Below are positions 12,501 through 28,400 of a stretch of 64,000 nt of DNA, one piece after another. Made by a program: the position numbers and the translations under genes. Each line of letters opens with the position of its first letter. The stretch's first letter is position 1. This stretch comes from Hermodice carunculata (taxonomy: Eukaryota > Annelida > Polychaeta > Eunicida > Amphinomidae). The notes beneath the pieces are model-generated. The model made no database searches and was not told the DNA's origin. It was given only the letters and a program-made list of their open reading frames with translations. The stretch spans positions 50,223,336 to 50,287,335 of the forward strand of contig OZ026628.1 in the NCBI GenBank assembly GCA_964020975.1, written 5' to 3'.

Positions 12501-15500
12501 ATTTTCCCGTTTGCACAAGATCAGTGTCCCTACAGATTAACAAATTTTTTTGTTCCATGTTGCCTGGGATTACCCTCCAGGAAGTCAGAACCTGAAAGCG
12601 TTTTATTATGGAAGCATTGCCACAGGTCAGTGGAGCACCAGCTCATGGTTACAAAATACCGTGGATTGTGTACATTATGAAAATACTTATATAGCACCAA
12701 TAAATTTACCTGCATGTGTGTTAACCGTATCGTGCCAACAAAGCTGAATAAACAAACTGTATGCATATTTTGGCCACCTTCCCAAAACATCAAAAGAAGT
12801 GTTGTTGACACTACAGGTATCACAATACACATATGAAATGCTGGCCAATATCTACAAGCATAAATATGTCTACCCATATCATACTCAGCATAAGTCCCTA
12901 TGGTCTTTGGCCTATCTTGAAAAAATCTACCTCAAATGAATTTTGCCTATTGTTGTATCAAAAGTAAACCAGCTTGTCGTGCAGAGAGCTAGTCAGCTGT
13001 GCATATTGTGTACAATTAAGTGCAGTCTTGTTTACCAATAAGAATATATGTACACAAAGACACACTGTTGTGGTTCGCTGAAGTGTCGTCCCTAAAACTA
13101 GGACATCCTTGATTCTTCATGCTATTTCTGTGAAACTTTAAATAGTCTTTGTCAGGATATCCGAGTGCATTTCTGCAGTTATTACTGTCTACATCCCTTA
13201 CATGTACAGTAAATCTTGACATTACTGTTTATCAAGTTCATATACACATCACAGTTTATCACGTATTTATTCCAGTTAATATATTAAAGTTTCATATGGC
13301 CACATGTATTTCTTTAAAGCAATAATTGACTTGATCTTAATTCCAAGGAGACAGTAAGTAAGGTGCAGGAACATGTTTATTATATATTCACTGCTGTCTC
13401 AGAAACTGTTTGCATTTTCTCCTATTTGATTTTCTTTTCACCTGTTGTTATTTGCCAACTTTCTCTGCCACAAAAACTTGCTGGTGCAGCCAATTTGCTG
13501 TGAGTAAAATTGATAAGCCATACTTGTATTTTTCCTACTAAACAGACTATGTGGAAGGCTGGTGTCACGTGATGAAGTTTGAATATTTAACTGAAATAAA
13601 AGAAATCTACACTATATATAAAATTTCTTGAGCCAAGCTGGCTCAACATCTAGGGGTTAATCTAGGATTTGGGGAAGGGAACCTTTTTGTATAAAAATTG
13701 GGAAAAAATATTGTATGCTTTTGGGAATCCTGCGTGATTTTAAATACTTTCAGAGGATTGGGAACAAATCTGAGACCTTTTCAAATTGGGAAAAATAAAA
13801 AAAGCCCCTGAAAATATGGTAGATTGATCCCTGATATCTTTAACCAAACCCCATTTATATTAGCTTTGGGCCAACTGTTACTTCCAACTCAGTAGTAAAT
13901 GAATGAATCCATGATCCATGACTAATAGTCTTCTGTTTGTGTGGTTTTCGTTTTAGGTCCTGATAGTCACATTACACATCGTGGGGAATGTATTTTTTGC
14001 ATTCAGGATATGCCCCAAGCTTCCGGGTACTTCAGTGGTGTCTGGAGTGTGCATCACGATCTTGTCTGGTGAGTCAACTGTGGGGAAATACCTGTCCAGG
14101 TGTTTCCCACCAACTGGTGGTGCTACCTGTTGTTAAAAGCCAGAACTACACCAGGTCCAACAGTGTAACACCAGCCGTAGGGTCTGTGCCAGTGCATACA
14201 AATATGATTTCCTGTGTAAATTTTCAGGCAGGAATATTGAGCAACACACACAATGTGACATGATACTACTTCGCCAATATCAAAGTCCAGGGTTTGATGG
14301 TTGGCAAAATGATAACCGACTTGGCGTTATCACACTCTGACAACACTCAAAAGTATGTCTCCGTGAGTGACCAGTCTTACTCGTCCTGTCATAACATGAC
14401 TGTAAAACATGCATATACATACACATACACTGTACATGACATTTATGGCACATTTTTCAATGACATGACATAATTTTTCGCTTATGTAGGAACTGAAGTA
14501 TAAGCTAACTCTTCCCTTTGCACTGTCTTTATCAAGTAGTCACGCTGACTCTTTGTTCCTCAAATTGGGCTCTCCTGATGATCCAGATGTCTGTTAGCAC
14601 AATTCTGTGACCGGGTCAACACTCATCATTGGTTGTCAATTGCTATCATCTTTTCCGCGACTTTCTTTCACAGTAACACTCAGAGTACGATAACACTGAT
14701 CAAGTGAGGGTCCAAAGAGAGATACTCTAATTTTACAGAATACATAATGAAACAGAAAACATATATGATCAAGGAAAAATTATTGTACATGTGATGAACA
14801 ATTCAATGACTTACTATGACTTTCAGTCAAATTTTGAAAATTGCATCACTTTTTAGGCCTGGATTTTTGACCGGGAAAAATCACATAGCTTTCCACGTTT
14901 TTCATAAACCTGTAGGGACCCTGTATAGCATTTGTTTCATCTGAACATTTGAATTAAGTATGGATAAAAAATATGCCCTCAATCCAGGACTACACTTATG
15001 CATGTAAATATTAACCCTTTTTGACATAGGTAGTAGGCTCAGTCAACAGCTTACCTCAGTGCACTTTGGTTGCAAAGTACACCACATGAAAGCTGATTAA
15101 ACCATATTTTTTCTACTAATTTTTCAGTGGGGGCATACTGGCACTTGAAGGAAGGGTCTTTCTACATGTTCTATGAGGAATCTGAACCTGTGGACTTGCA
15201 ATTCATTCGTGAGCGCGGCTGCTGATTTGCAGACAAACGGTTACACATGGAGATACACTGCTCAGTTCACTTGATGGCAAGTGTTTACATAGCATCCTGG
15301 TCCCAGCCACCGGTACCACGTGGATGGCTGCAGGCACAATGCTCACTGGATGTGTACTACATTTTGTAGAATTCTCCACTTTAAATATAAAGAGATCAGC
15401 TGCCTTAACACCACACAATGCCTGCAGCCATATATTCACAGGATATTAGTTTTTACCAGCTAAAGAGCAAGTCATTCAGCCACCGCAGTTCCACTCCAGT

Positions 15501-16460
15501 AAGACCAGGTGTTATAATCCTTGACCTTTTTCAGGTCCAACTTCGGTGCAAAAAATTGGTGTCACTGTCAAAATGTTACAAGAAAGGGAACCAGCATGGA
15601 CCAGGGCATCACCATGGTCAACACACTTCCCAGCATGCCTTGGTTATGTACGCCACCCAAAATCACCAAGACAAGTCCTGACTCACTCCCAATGGTACCT
15701 AAAACTTTGTCCTAAGAACCTACACAATTTTCAAATTAGGACAAAAATTTCTTTTGACAAGATCTTCTCCTGTAAATATTCAGTGCTCAAAGCAAACTGC
15801 CACACATCTTACTCTGAAAATTGATATGTGGCATGGGCAAATTACAAAGTGCTGGGATCATTTGGCTTCTTCAAATGCATCATTTCATATAATGGTCTTC
15901 TTGTAAACTCTTTTCTTTTTTTTTTCTTCTTCTGATTTTTTTCTTTTTTTTTGGGGGGGGGGGGGCTTCTCTGTCTTATTTCTTGCTGGGCAAAGAAACA
16001 TAAAAACACCACCTCATTACAATCTAATATCACACAGTTGTCCCCTTTTTACCCACGTTTGGAGCTTGAGCTGTGCCTATCTGCTCCATCAGGGCAATAC
16101 AGGCCCCAAAACCTAATTTTACCTCATCACTGACCAAATATAGCTTTATGGGGAGCTTTTCAAGCTTGATGATCATGCTGAAAGCTTTATGGGATTTTTT
16201 CAGCTGTAAAGCTTCAGGGCTGACCAACCCTGTTACCAGAAGTTAGACATAAAACAGCACTAAAAATAAAAAAAAAGCGTGTTATGGTGTACGTCCCATA
16301 GTACACATTACCTACAATGGGGACAACGAACAGTTTTAGCTACATGTACAATCATAAATCTAGCGTGAATGTCACACAGGATTTCCTGACACTCTCCTGA
16401 CTAAAAAGCAAAGAGCAGTTTTTGTCCCATGGCTTGCATAGCTAAAACATCTTGTAAAAA

Positions 16461-16491
<31 letters not shown>

Positions 16492-19400
16492 GGGGGGGGG
16501 GGGGGGTTGTCCCAGTTGGTCCCTTTACACATCTTGTATTCAATGGAGCTTTTACATTTCAGCAGACAATTTCAATCACTAAAGCATCTTAAATCAGAGA
16601 GGCAAGGAGTCAATGCTTATTTGCTTGCCCTGTATGCAATACAAATAATACACATGCAAATTTATGTAAAGATATTTTAACATTTGAACTATCTGCAATT
16701 CAGGAGCCCAAGGATGTTAGGCTGAGTTCTTAATGAAAATCGTGTGCAGTAAGACTCCTTTACAAATGTTCCAAGATACAAAATTTTCTACTGAATTTAA
16801 TGCCTAGAACTGATGATTTCAAAACTCAAATACACTTGTTTCTTGCTTTAAGACTAGCCCTGGCATGGGATCTTGCTGGAAAATGGGTGCTTCCTGGAAA
16901 GAACACAGTAGAACTACTGAACGCTCCCGTCATAGTAAGACCATGTATACTGTCATTGCTGTGCTGCCTGAGGATATCTGGGAGAACTGTAGGCCTATCT
17001 TTGGACACGTTGTGGGTATGATACTAACACCGCGCTAATACTAGCCCTGTGAACTCAGCATCAGAGTCGTTTCTGTCTGTTCCGGGGCATATTACCATAT
17101 TACCGGTACCACCTGCCCCTTCCCATGTCTGTTACCCCAGGCTCCTCTTCACCCTGTCAAGTGACAGTTACTAATACCAGCTCCAGTTCCACATAGAATT
17201 TATCTGAGTTTGCAACCATCCCCAGTGGGCCAAACCCAAGCACAACAATGTTTTGCAACAAAGTTTTGCTAGACTATCTGATCCTCTCTCTCTCCCCCCC
17301 CCCCCCCCCCGATGTACACAAAAAAATATGCAGACCCAACCTAATTTTTCAGAACATGTATCATCATTAACAAGATATTTTACACTCGTTAGCCACATGT
17401 ATTTTTCACACTTTTGCCCCCCCCCCCCCCCAAAAAATACGTGTGTCCACATTCAACATACACTGTATTTGAAACCATTTGCTGGCTATATTACATAACC
17501 TGCCTGTGGTGAGCAGGTGGGTAGGGATTCAGACTTGTCACTTGTTACGGTCTGGTACATGTATGTAACAGGTGTAATATGTACATCATACACCATGAAG
17601 ATATTTACTGAATTGGAAGCAGCCATGATACATCTATTTTTATTTCAGCAATAAATACATGGCATTTTTTTTCTCTTTTTTTTTCTGGAAAAATCTGTTA
17701 TATCACTTTGAGGCAGCTGCTAAAATAATGAGGTCTCTTGTTAACAGTTACATTTTACACAACACATCTAATTATTTCAAATATCTTGTACAAGCAATAA
17801 TTACTTTATAATTTGGGTAAAATAAATTAGAAGACAGACTGTTGTGTCTCTACCCTCTATTGTAGCTATCAACATATCTATTTCTCACAACACTCAAAGA
17901 AGACAAGAAAGTATCTGCAACCCCCCCCCCCCCCCATCAAACTCCATGCACGGACTCTATACATCTCTACACACAAAACAAAACCTTGCCGATGGCAACT
18001 TTGTTCTAATGTAAAATGTGTGCACCATTAATGCCAATTAATTAGAGAACACCTACAGCTTCCTTCGAATTTGATTTCAGTTTGTTTCTACAAGGCGGAC
18101 TGGAATGTGCAGCATTTCTTGTGTGACATTCTGACAATCTGAGTGTCTCTGTTTAGACAAGACAACAGATGCTTCTCTAAATAGTCTTTAACACATGCCA
18201 CTTTCCAGGACATAGGCCTTGAATGTCTGTGTTCCCAAGTTGTCAGCAACTGCCATCACAGTGGTGGTAAATAACCATTTGTAAGCCTCCAAGTGACACA
18301 CAGTCTGTGAAAACAAAGCCTGCCCTTCTTTCAGTGACAAGATCAAATCCCTTGGAAAATGTTGCCTGTGGCCTGAACCACTTCCGTGTGTTCCTTATTT
18401 GACACACTTATGCTTGAAACAGCACACAGCTTTTTTACAATCTTCTGATCTTTTGCCCCACCATACACAAAACATGTCCCAAGTCTGTATAATTTTCATC
18501 AGTCTTTAACAATTTTCTAGAAGGGGGAGATTGGACACCCTCCCCCCCCCCCCCCCCAAAAAAAAAAACCCTTATGGGAGTTCCCAGTTTATTTTTCCTT
18601 AGTGGTACATTTTTTCCACTCATTCTGCAGTGGACTTTTTATAGTCGCTTACTGCAATACTTTGCGAGTCAACTTCCAGTCAATGCAAAAAGAATCTATA
18701 TTTTAGGCATCTTGATGCTAAAGAAATTCTGGTGCAGAAATGAGAATAACATAATCCCCCAAATAATTACAGCTGAGAAAGCAGGCTGGTTCTGTACAGA
18801 TGAGTTAACAGCTAGTTATTTTCTGTGGAATTTGTGCAGCTGTTTTGACACATGCATCAAATAACTTCGGTTTTTTGTTTCACTTGAAGAAAGCAAGAGT
18901 AGGGCCACACAGTCTGCCAGCGACCCACTGCTCCCCAAAGGTCAATGTGCGATAGTTCTCTGAGCTTAAATAACCTGATAAACAGATACACACCATTCAA
19001 AATGCTCTTCACTGCCAACATGTTTAATATATACCTGTAGCATCTGGCAGTCTTTAATCAATACACGTTTCCATATCTTTCAAATGTTGACCCACAACTG
19101 TATTTGCAAACCAATACAAGGAATAAATAAACAAGATCTAGTCTTTAGCATAAATAAACATTGCACACACACTTTTTTGCACTACATAATTTTAGTGAAA
19201 CATCACAACAATAATTTGCAGAGAATTATGAATAATATTTCTAAGCATTTCCACCTTGCCCTGACAAGCATCTGCATATAATTCATGTGCCAGACCACAA
19301 CATACTGACAGGGGAAATCCCTTACCTCTAGTCTGGATCCCTCTGTCACTATCAGACTGTTTGCTTTTTGTCACAAATAATTCAATATGGAGAGAGTCAG

Positions 19401-19776
19401 GGAAGTAAAGTTTCAAAAACTTGAGCTAATGCTTGGCACAGACCAGTCGTTTGATCCGAGATCATCTTCAATGACCCCAGAGGGCAGCACTTGACTGAAA
19501 TTTGCATAAGATTTGTTTATTTACATAATGATAAATACCCTTGAAGTTTCTATTGTATAGAAAGAAAACTATGCAAAATGACACCTCCATGTGTTGCCAT
19601 TTGGGCCCTAAATTCAATTATTTGATTTGAATCTGTCTGGCAACAACAAATTTGCTTATGATTGATCCCCATTAGCTTAACATCACATAAAGGTGTGTTG
19701 TGTTGAAAGCTTGCAAGGTAAGGACACTACTTTTAATGTGGGAAGAAAATGGTAAAACTGCAGAGATGAATGTATG

Positions 19777-19844
<68 letters not shown>

Positions 19845-22800
19845 TATTTATACATGTAATTTTGCTTTTGACATACAGTAGGCAATGACTGTCAGTGTTT
19901 TGAGAAAGTAACACACAGCTGTCAATGTCCGAAGAAAAAAAATCAGGCTTCAAACCATACATACTTATGCAAATGAACACCTTCAAGTGCTGCCATCTGG
20001 GTTATAAATTCCATGATTTGTTGGAGATCCATGCAGTAATGAAAAATTTGCTTACGATGGATCCCATTAGCTCAGCATCACATACAGTGATACCTGCTAT
20101 TTAAGACAACCCCTGTTGCTAGCAAAAATGGTCTTATACTACAGGCATTCTTAGAAAGGCAAGTCGTCTCATATTGGAGATGGTGTTCCACTGTACATGT
20201 ATACTGACTGTGTTGAAAGCTGACAAAACGGCCAAGATGAATGTGTATGTTACCTGTTTTTTGACATAGAGTAGGCAATGGCTGTCAGTGTTTTAAGCAA
20301 GTTACACCCAGCTGTCAATGCCACAAGAAAATACATCCATCTTCAAACCATATATATACACCACGCTTATGTGACTTCTCATCCCTGCATCTTCAGTGCT
20401 TGAAATGGGCAAACTTTTTCACTTGTCCGCAAAAAATCAAAGTGGAACCTCATTTGAATTGTGCCCTATTCATTCCAATCATAGCATGCTGTGTGAATGC
20501 AAAGATTTCCTGAAATAGACATGGTTTTTGCAGAGTTTTGTGATAATGATGTGTCTTAATTTACAATACTACAAACAATTACACTTATTATACAATCCAT
20601 ATAGTATTAAAATACCAACATGGCACCCTCTTCTTTCATCAGAAGCAGTTAATTTTCAGAAATACTGAAAAATACTGAATTTTTAATAAGATCCCCAAGA
20701 TTAAAAAGTCGAAGGTGTGCTTTTATCATGGAGAATGTGCTACAATTGGAGTGAATATGGTATATGTAATTTCAGACAAGTGCATGAGCAAATTTACTGA
20801 TCTGTCACCCGTTTCACTTAATACCGACAAGCGCATAAGCTTTATTTCAAGCCCAGATCTAAACCAGCCAGACACTCATTCACCTGAGCGAAACCGTAAT
20901 ATACGAGGTTTTGGCAAATGTGGCCACACGCAAAGCAGCTTGTTTCAAAGACGAATAGTTGTCAACTCGAACATTCTGTTGCACTTGAACAATGATGCAC
21001 TTTATTCCGTAATTTACGGTAAAATGACCTTGTTTCTGTCGCACTTTTCAAACAGAACAAAGCTGTTTTAACAAGCAAGGAGTATGATGCTTGTACAGAT
21101 AGAAACCAAAACCCCGTATACTAGGGTTTAGCCTTCACCCGGTCTAGTTTTCATCTTAATGTCACACAGTCTGATTGAAAACTTTTGGGTCATAGCTACC
21201 TGAACAGAATGCTTCAGGTCAACTGATTTTCCGTGGTGGAAATGAACACCAAGCCCAAGATAACGAAAGCTGTCAAGTGTTGAACCGTTCCTAATTTAAT
21301 TTTGACCTTAATATGCACATGTGTATTTAGATGTCAAAGCTCATGGGGCTCACCCCAACAACACACCTACTGTGGAACCTGTCTTGGGAAATCACTTACA
21401 CTTCCATCTTTGTGGTAAATTTAATCCACACATACATGCACAAATGGTTGCCTGCTCAATCCCCTGCAAAATCTATGGGTTTTTTGTGTGATGGCTGTAA
21501 CCAACCGGTTTAAGGCCTAGATGGCTGTCCAGCAGGCAAGTAGGAAGAGATGATATCAACAAACTATGCAGCCCTCATTGCATTCTCACCAGGGGGCATC
21601 ATGATAAGATTCCAAACACTGGTGCCATTCCAGGAGATAATTTGGTCCTGCCCTGCATGACTCTACCCCCTCCAGCTAAATAGGTCTGTCCACATATCAA
21701 ATGAAAAGGTCATGATAATGAATGTCTACCGAGGCAAGTAGGTGTGGTACACTGATAAAACACACGACAGTGTGCGTTATTTTTTATCATGGTTAAACCT
21801 GCCTTTACAGAAATAAAGCTCATATATTATTTTTACCTGTTCCTGTTTCTCAAGGAGTAAATGGTGTATGCTTGCTGACTCACTCTCTCCTTCTCTGACA
21901 GACAATACTATCCAAATGAAACATACTTTTTGGCTCATCAAACCATGTCCAAAATGGAAAGTTCTGTGGGTTATCTTGTAAAAGTGGGTTTTGAAATGGC
22001 TGTATTTAACTTTTGTGAATGTCCTTCCACAATCAACAAAAGCCTGCACGGATCTATTATGTCAACTTCAGTTGTCAAAACAAGCTTTCCCCCTTCCTGA
22101 TGTATCATTTCCGCAGTCACGTAAAAACGCACCAAATAATTATCATCTTAATAGATCAGCATTGTTTCCCTTGCTATGTGTACAAAACACCACAGGACTG
22201 GGCAATTGGTGAGGAAGTAGTGTTTGAGGTACATTTAATTTAATGCTTTGCTGACTTCTCTCTCAGACCACAATTCCTGTCACTCATTCAACATCAGCTG
22301 GTACATATCTGGTACACATGGACTGGCCAAACCTGCCTTTCCACTGGATGAGCAGAAGCCTTAAAAGTCACCAACGTTCAATTCTCCAACCCAGGGACCA
22401 GCATTTGACTATCGGCCAACTATGAAGACATTTAAAGTTTACCTCGTCTGAACATATGTTCTTCTTTTCTCTATGCAGATGTGATACAGGAGGCAAGGAG
22501 AGTTAAGGACTGTGACTGGCAGGGGAGCATGTCAATAGCATTAATAATGCAGTAAAGACCTGATCTGTTGCCCTGGGTTTGTACTTCTTTGGCCTCACAG
22601 CTGCAGACCACATTCCTTGTATTCCACTACCCCCTAGTTTTCACTTACCCAGCAAGATGTTCCTTTTGGAATACAAATACCTGCCCTCACCCACCTTCCC
22701 CTCACCAGTGCTGCCCCAGTTCCTTTGCTCTACAATCTTCCTGGAACTTTCATGATTTTTTTTACACTTGGAGGAAATAGTGGATGATTCTGCTACAACA

Positions 22801-25412
22801 CATGAATATAAAATTCCTGGTCAATGTCTATGGACAATATCTGCCTATGGTTCATCCCTTTTCCTCTATTTGATCCTATTGTATCAACTGATCTTTCTAC
22901 CAGCTTTCCCCGGACAAAGCAAAACTTGCTTCAGATCATCAGTTGTGCTGTCTGTGATCAGAATATGATATTGCAAGTCTAGTTCCAATAAAATATTCTT
23001 TCTAATGCTTTAGGTGTCACATGTTGGACTGAGTCAACAGCTTTGATCACTGCACTTTGGGCACATTGCACCCAAAGCATGAAGAAGAAGCTGTTGACCT
23101 GAACTGCTATATTTTATGTAAATAAACGGATGCTCGTACTTGAACCAAAGGTCTTTTTACAAGGTACACCAATCTAGCACCCTCATTGTAAGTCAAAGCA
23201 GTTCATTTGAAATAGTTTGACTTCAGATGCAGCTGATACTAAAAGAGTCAAGCCAGACGTTTCCTGATATTGTGCCCTCTTATCATAAACAGTGATGATA
23301 GGCTCCATGGAATAGATGATGCTATAGCACAATGGCTTCATAATGAAGGGGCCTTTAATCTTTAAAGTGCCACTCACCAATATACTGTAAATTGCTTTAA
23401 TTTCGCTGTATTCTTATTTTCGCTTATTTCGCTGATGGCACAAAACCGTGAAAATAAAAGCACTGTGAAATAGTATTTTAACATTGTTTGAATGGGAATT
23501 ATGTCCAAAACAGCAAAATTAAAACTACAGTGAAATGTCAAAAATACAAAAACCGTGAAAATAAAGCAATTTAGAGTAGTTATTTTCTCATTACCATTCA
23601 ACATATAATGGTTAAAAGATTCAAATTCCTCATGAAGATAACTTTCATTCAAATACCAGCAAGCCTAGTCTGAAGCAAAAAGTAGTCTTAATCAACAGCT
23701 TTCCTTGGGGTACTTTGTGTGCAAAAGTGCATCAAGGAAAGCTGTTGACTCAGTCTTAATCAGTGCTTTAAGGGTTAACATAGTGCAAGGAAAAGCATTT
23801 CAGTGGGATTCATAGGACCCATCATGTTATATCAGAATTCACCTTATTATGAGGGCTTTATACAGTGGCAGCACTCTGTTAGTCTGTTTTTCTAACAAAT
23901 TTACCTGTCTTTTAAGACCACCTATGATATTGGACCACCTTCTGGTGTTAGTAAGGGTAGTCTTCAGTGACAGGTATGGTTGTACAAGGGCAGGAAAAGT
24001 GAAAACTGTCTACAATCCAACACAGGAACTGCAATCTGCTGATCAGATCACTGACCCAGACTGATAACCCTTTCTATTCTCTATTTGGTAGTGATTTATC
24101 ATTTTCTGTTGTAAAATTTGAAAATAGTAACTTGCTATACAGTCTATGACCTAAACACAATGACTTGGGGAGCCTGCACCAGTGACGTAGTGCATTAACA
24201 TACACAAAATGAAATGTACGTCAGGACTGGGAGATTATCAGTCTATGTCACATGTGATGTGTGTTAACTAGAATAAGGCAAGCATGGCATATCAGGTCAC
24301 GTTGACAGTAGGCCCAGGGCATATTTCAAAGGGTACATACCCAATTAAAGGTACAATCAATGAAGCTTAGAGTCAGTTACAATTGTCTCTCACACAGAAA
24401 TCAAGATCACTGTTGGTAGAGAAAATCACTTGTGATTTTCCCCCAAACAGCGATCCCTTAGGTGAGAAAAAAAAAAAGTAACAATAACTACCAAGCAGCC
24501 ATGTAAAATTCTCTGCTATCAACTTTCCACCACATCAGTTGAAAATCAGAATTTATTTCCTATTTCACCCCGAGGTGTCAATACTTCTATTCTCTTGTGA
24601 GCCTGTTTTCTGCACCCAAATATTTTGTTGCCCCACTTTGCTATCTTGCAGTAACAAACACACATGGAGGGTGCGCTCTGGATCCTGGGCTATTGACATA
24701 ACATACATCAAGTGCCCTTATCCTGTTTATTTACACTCAGGTTGCTGGCTAACTATCGCAGACATAACCTTGCCAAATCATGCTAGCCCCTGCACAACTT
24801 TGCAGGTCACTACTATGTGGTTAACCTTGCAACCTGCTTCACATTTTCAAATCTAACTGGATTTTGGCTTGGTTTTGCAGGGTATTTTTGTCTTCAGTTT
24901 CAAGTTACTGTATCCTAAGTTCTTTAACATTCAATGCAAAGTACAGTTGTACATATATATTTGGATTCCTTCCACACCTTCAAGTTAATTTATAAAAAGT
25001 CTCTTTTCTCTTTCATTTTTTTCACCTTAAAGTTACCAAATTTGCAAAAATATTCAATATTGGAATAGAAAAATTAGGACATACATTTTGGGGCCATCTT
25101 ATTTGCTCGTTGAACCTTCAATCGCAAGAGGGGGAATTTAGTCCTTAAGTTAACAGTACTACCACCTTGGCCAAGTACAACCATACATAACATGTCATTT
25201 GCTGGTGTGTTGCCAAAAAGTTCAGCTCTGAGTTGGTCTGCAGTCTCAATTGACGCATTTCATTAAGGTCTGATTAGTAGAGACCAGCAAACCCCTGTCA
25301 AAGGCACTGTTATATGCTTTATACACTCCACATCAATTGTACAACCAGTAGTCTGTATCACAACACCTGGTAAGCTGCCTAATGCATATCCATGACCAAC
25401 TTTTCCGGCGCG

Positions 25413-25468
<56 letters not shown>

Positions 25469-28400
25469 TGAAACCTCCCTATACTGAACACCCTTGGGAC
25501 CAGAAAAGTGTTTGGTATAGTGAGGTGTTCGGTATAGGGAGGCTTGCTTATATTGGAAGTACAGTAGTCCCTCCTTTGAGAGACCACCCTAGTGCCACGC
25601 AAAAGGCAGTCACATAAAGCAGGTGGTCCCTCAAAGGAGGTATGAATAACATGAAAAGTACTACAGAAAGACCTGACAACTGTGGTCTCTCAAAGGAGGT
25701 GGTCTCCCAAAGGAGTGGTCTTTCAAAGGAGGGACTACTGTATACATTTGGGACCGAGAAACGGTGTTCAGTTAGAGAGGTTTTACTGTATATATATATA
25801 CATGTATTATAAAGCCTAATAGTGCAAGGTCAAACACTGGGTCAACAGCTTTGCTTTGTGTAGTCTGCAATGGAGAAAGCTGTTGATCTGGACTTCTCTT
25901 TATTCTTAGGAAATGCACACTAGCTGGAGCTCAAATAATCCGTCTTTTCATAAGAAATTGAATCTCGTCACAATATTAAGAGCACTTTACTGAGAACAAT
26001 GCTAGCGTGTCTAAGCCTGCAACAGTTAGCGTTTGTTTCCCTGAGACAAACTCCGCTCCTTGGTTCAATCTCTGCCTTTAACTCATTAAAACCCAGCCGT
26101 AATTTTCCCCCGTGGATGTATTTTCTGCCAATATTTAGGGTGAAATCATGCAGGTGTGCAAATTTTCAATCAGAAATACTAACATTCTAGTCCCAATTCC
26201 TTGTTACTGCCTGGTAGTGATTTTACAGCTGCTACATGGTCAGCTGTAGTATGACTTGCTAGGCAATGCCATAACAACTGACCCAAGGACTTAAACACAA
26301 TTTAGTTGAACAAGCTGGAGTTAAAGACCCCCCCCCCCTCCCCCTTTCAATCCCGAATAAGAAACATGTTTTGACTTCAGCTAAATCTGTCAAGGAGGTA
26401 TTAGTTAAACATTGAGCCACATTTGGTGCCAAATTGTGCTGAGTTTCTCCTGGATATTTTATCCAGACCAGTGTTAGATTTACACTGTGGGTTTTCAAAG
26501 TTCAGTTCATTGAACTAGAAGAAATGCTTGGGTTCCAGGCTTTTCTTTAGCCTTTGGCACAATTATACTTTGCCACTAAAACTCTTTTCAGATACACATG
26601 TCACATCTATCAACCTAATTTCCTTCACATGCATTCTGCCACCATAAGGAATCAACAATAGTATTGTGACAAACTCATTGCTTTTTCTTCAAACATGTTT
26701 TTGGCTGCATGACATAAAACTACATGTGGCTTTTAAATTTTTTTTTTTTTTTTTTTGCTGCCTTAGTACAACAGATCTTTATTTCTGGTCTTGTGCCAAC
26801 TTTTCTCCTGTAGTTTGCAGGCATCTTTGTTTTAACTGTTAACTATGCACAGTAGTAACATATTCGCATAACTATTTCAAAACTCACATCCAGTGACCTG
26901 TGACTGTCAAGTCAGGCCAGGAATACGAAAATAAAGAATTCATTCTTATTTTAGTGAAAAACAGAAAACTTTTCTTGGTTATCTTACTCATAACCATTTT
27001 TACTGTGTTCAAAACAGTGGACTTCTGTGTTTATCAACAGTGAAACAAAGGCTTCATATTCTTATTCCTTATGAACGGCTGTTTTAGGAAAGTACATGCA
27101 CCAGGATACCACCTTTAATAAAACCTATAGTAGCAATGCATCAAAACCTGGCAACCAAGGCCTTCGCCCGCTTCGTATTTTCTGGTGGAACCTTGCAATA
27201 TGCCACCAGCAAATCCTACCTGTCTCCACAATCTGGATCTAACCTGAAGCATATTATTTTGTATTCCATTTTTATGACATGAATTGTTTACGTCTTTCAT
27301 ACATATCTACATTTTTGCCTTTTTAGCACAAATGTTCCATATTTACTATATACATGTTTCATCATTATCATAAAATACATTCATGTATACCACTATCCCT
27401 TTCAGCAATATGACATCAGAACCATAAAGCGGAGATGGCACTTGTCTATTCCATGACAGACTTTCACCTTTTTCTATTTGATCGCTAGCTTAACTCTAAC
27501 ACGGTCCAAATGTCTCAAACACTTTCATGCTAAATACATGATATGCCGTCTCTATAAGTTAATTTTATTATTATTATTATTTTTTTTTTTTTTTGGGCAC
27601 GCCGGGAGGGTGAAAAAATGAGAACTACAGTTGCGATAGCAAACCCATGTGAAGGAAAACTGTCGGTTTGGTCTGTTCAAACTGCAATAGGGTTAACATG
27701 CTTACGGCAGGGTCTGTCCTTATGTGGGTCAGCATATTTTGTCAATATGTTCATACAATGTGTTCATGTATATTCATACCAACCAGGTGCTTTGCTTTCA
27801 TATTGCATACAATAACAGCTTTAGGAATGATAACACACCTGTTTACTCTTTTTCTTCTTATTTTTGAGGGGGTTGTGAATACTACTGATTGAGACCATTT
27901 CAAGCCTTCATCGAGGGGTAGGAGCTTAGCCGGTCCTCCAAGTTATCAACTCAAACATTTGCTTTTTTTGAAGACAAAGTTAAACTGGTTCTAGCCTTTA
28001 GCAAACGGTCACTATTTTCATGCTGCGTGTCCATGCGTTTCATTTCAAAACTTCAAAAAAGTTCAGGTAACAGCCCAGACAGGTAGCCACATTACAGGTT
28101 GTCACGTTCTGGCACTCAGTATAAATAGCGTTCAACACTTTAAGAAGGGGGGTGAGGGGTGGGAGGGTTTCGGTACGCTGGTACAGGTAATTATTTTTCT
28201 AGAGTACCCACTACGGAAAATAAAAATCTTTCAAAATTTTGGATAGTACCAAGTACGTAAAACAAGAGGGCTTCCAGTATGCCAGTACGGTAAATAAAAA
28301 GCCCCAGTACGCCAATACGGGAAACCCCTTACCGACCCTCCTTTAACTGTCAGCAGTTCAGACACACCATACTGGTTCTAATTTTGGCTGGAGAAGGAAG

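Noticed and set aside
19672-19986. Open frames of Val-Cys or His-Thr repeats
   Set aside because: They are translations of the (CA)n microsatellite at 19781-19840.
25263-25602. Open frames with long Ile-Tyr repeats
   Set aside because: They come from the (TA)n run at 25414-25463 and the MITE ends beside it.
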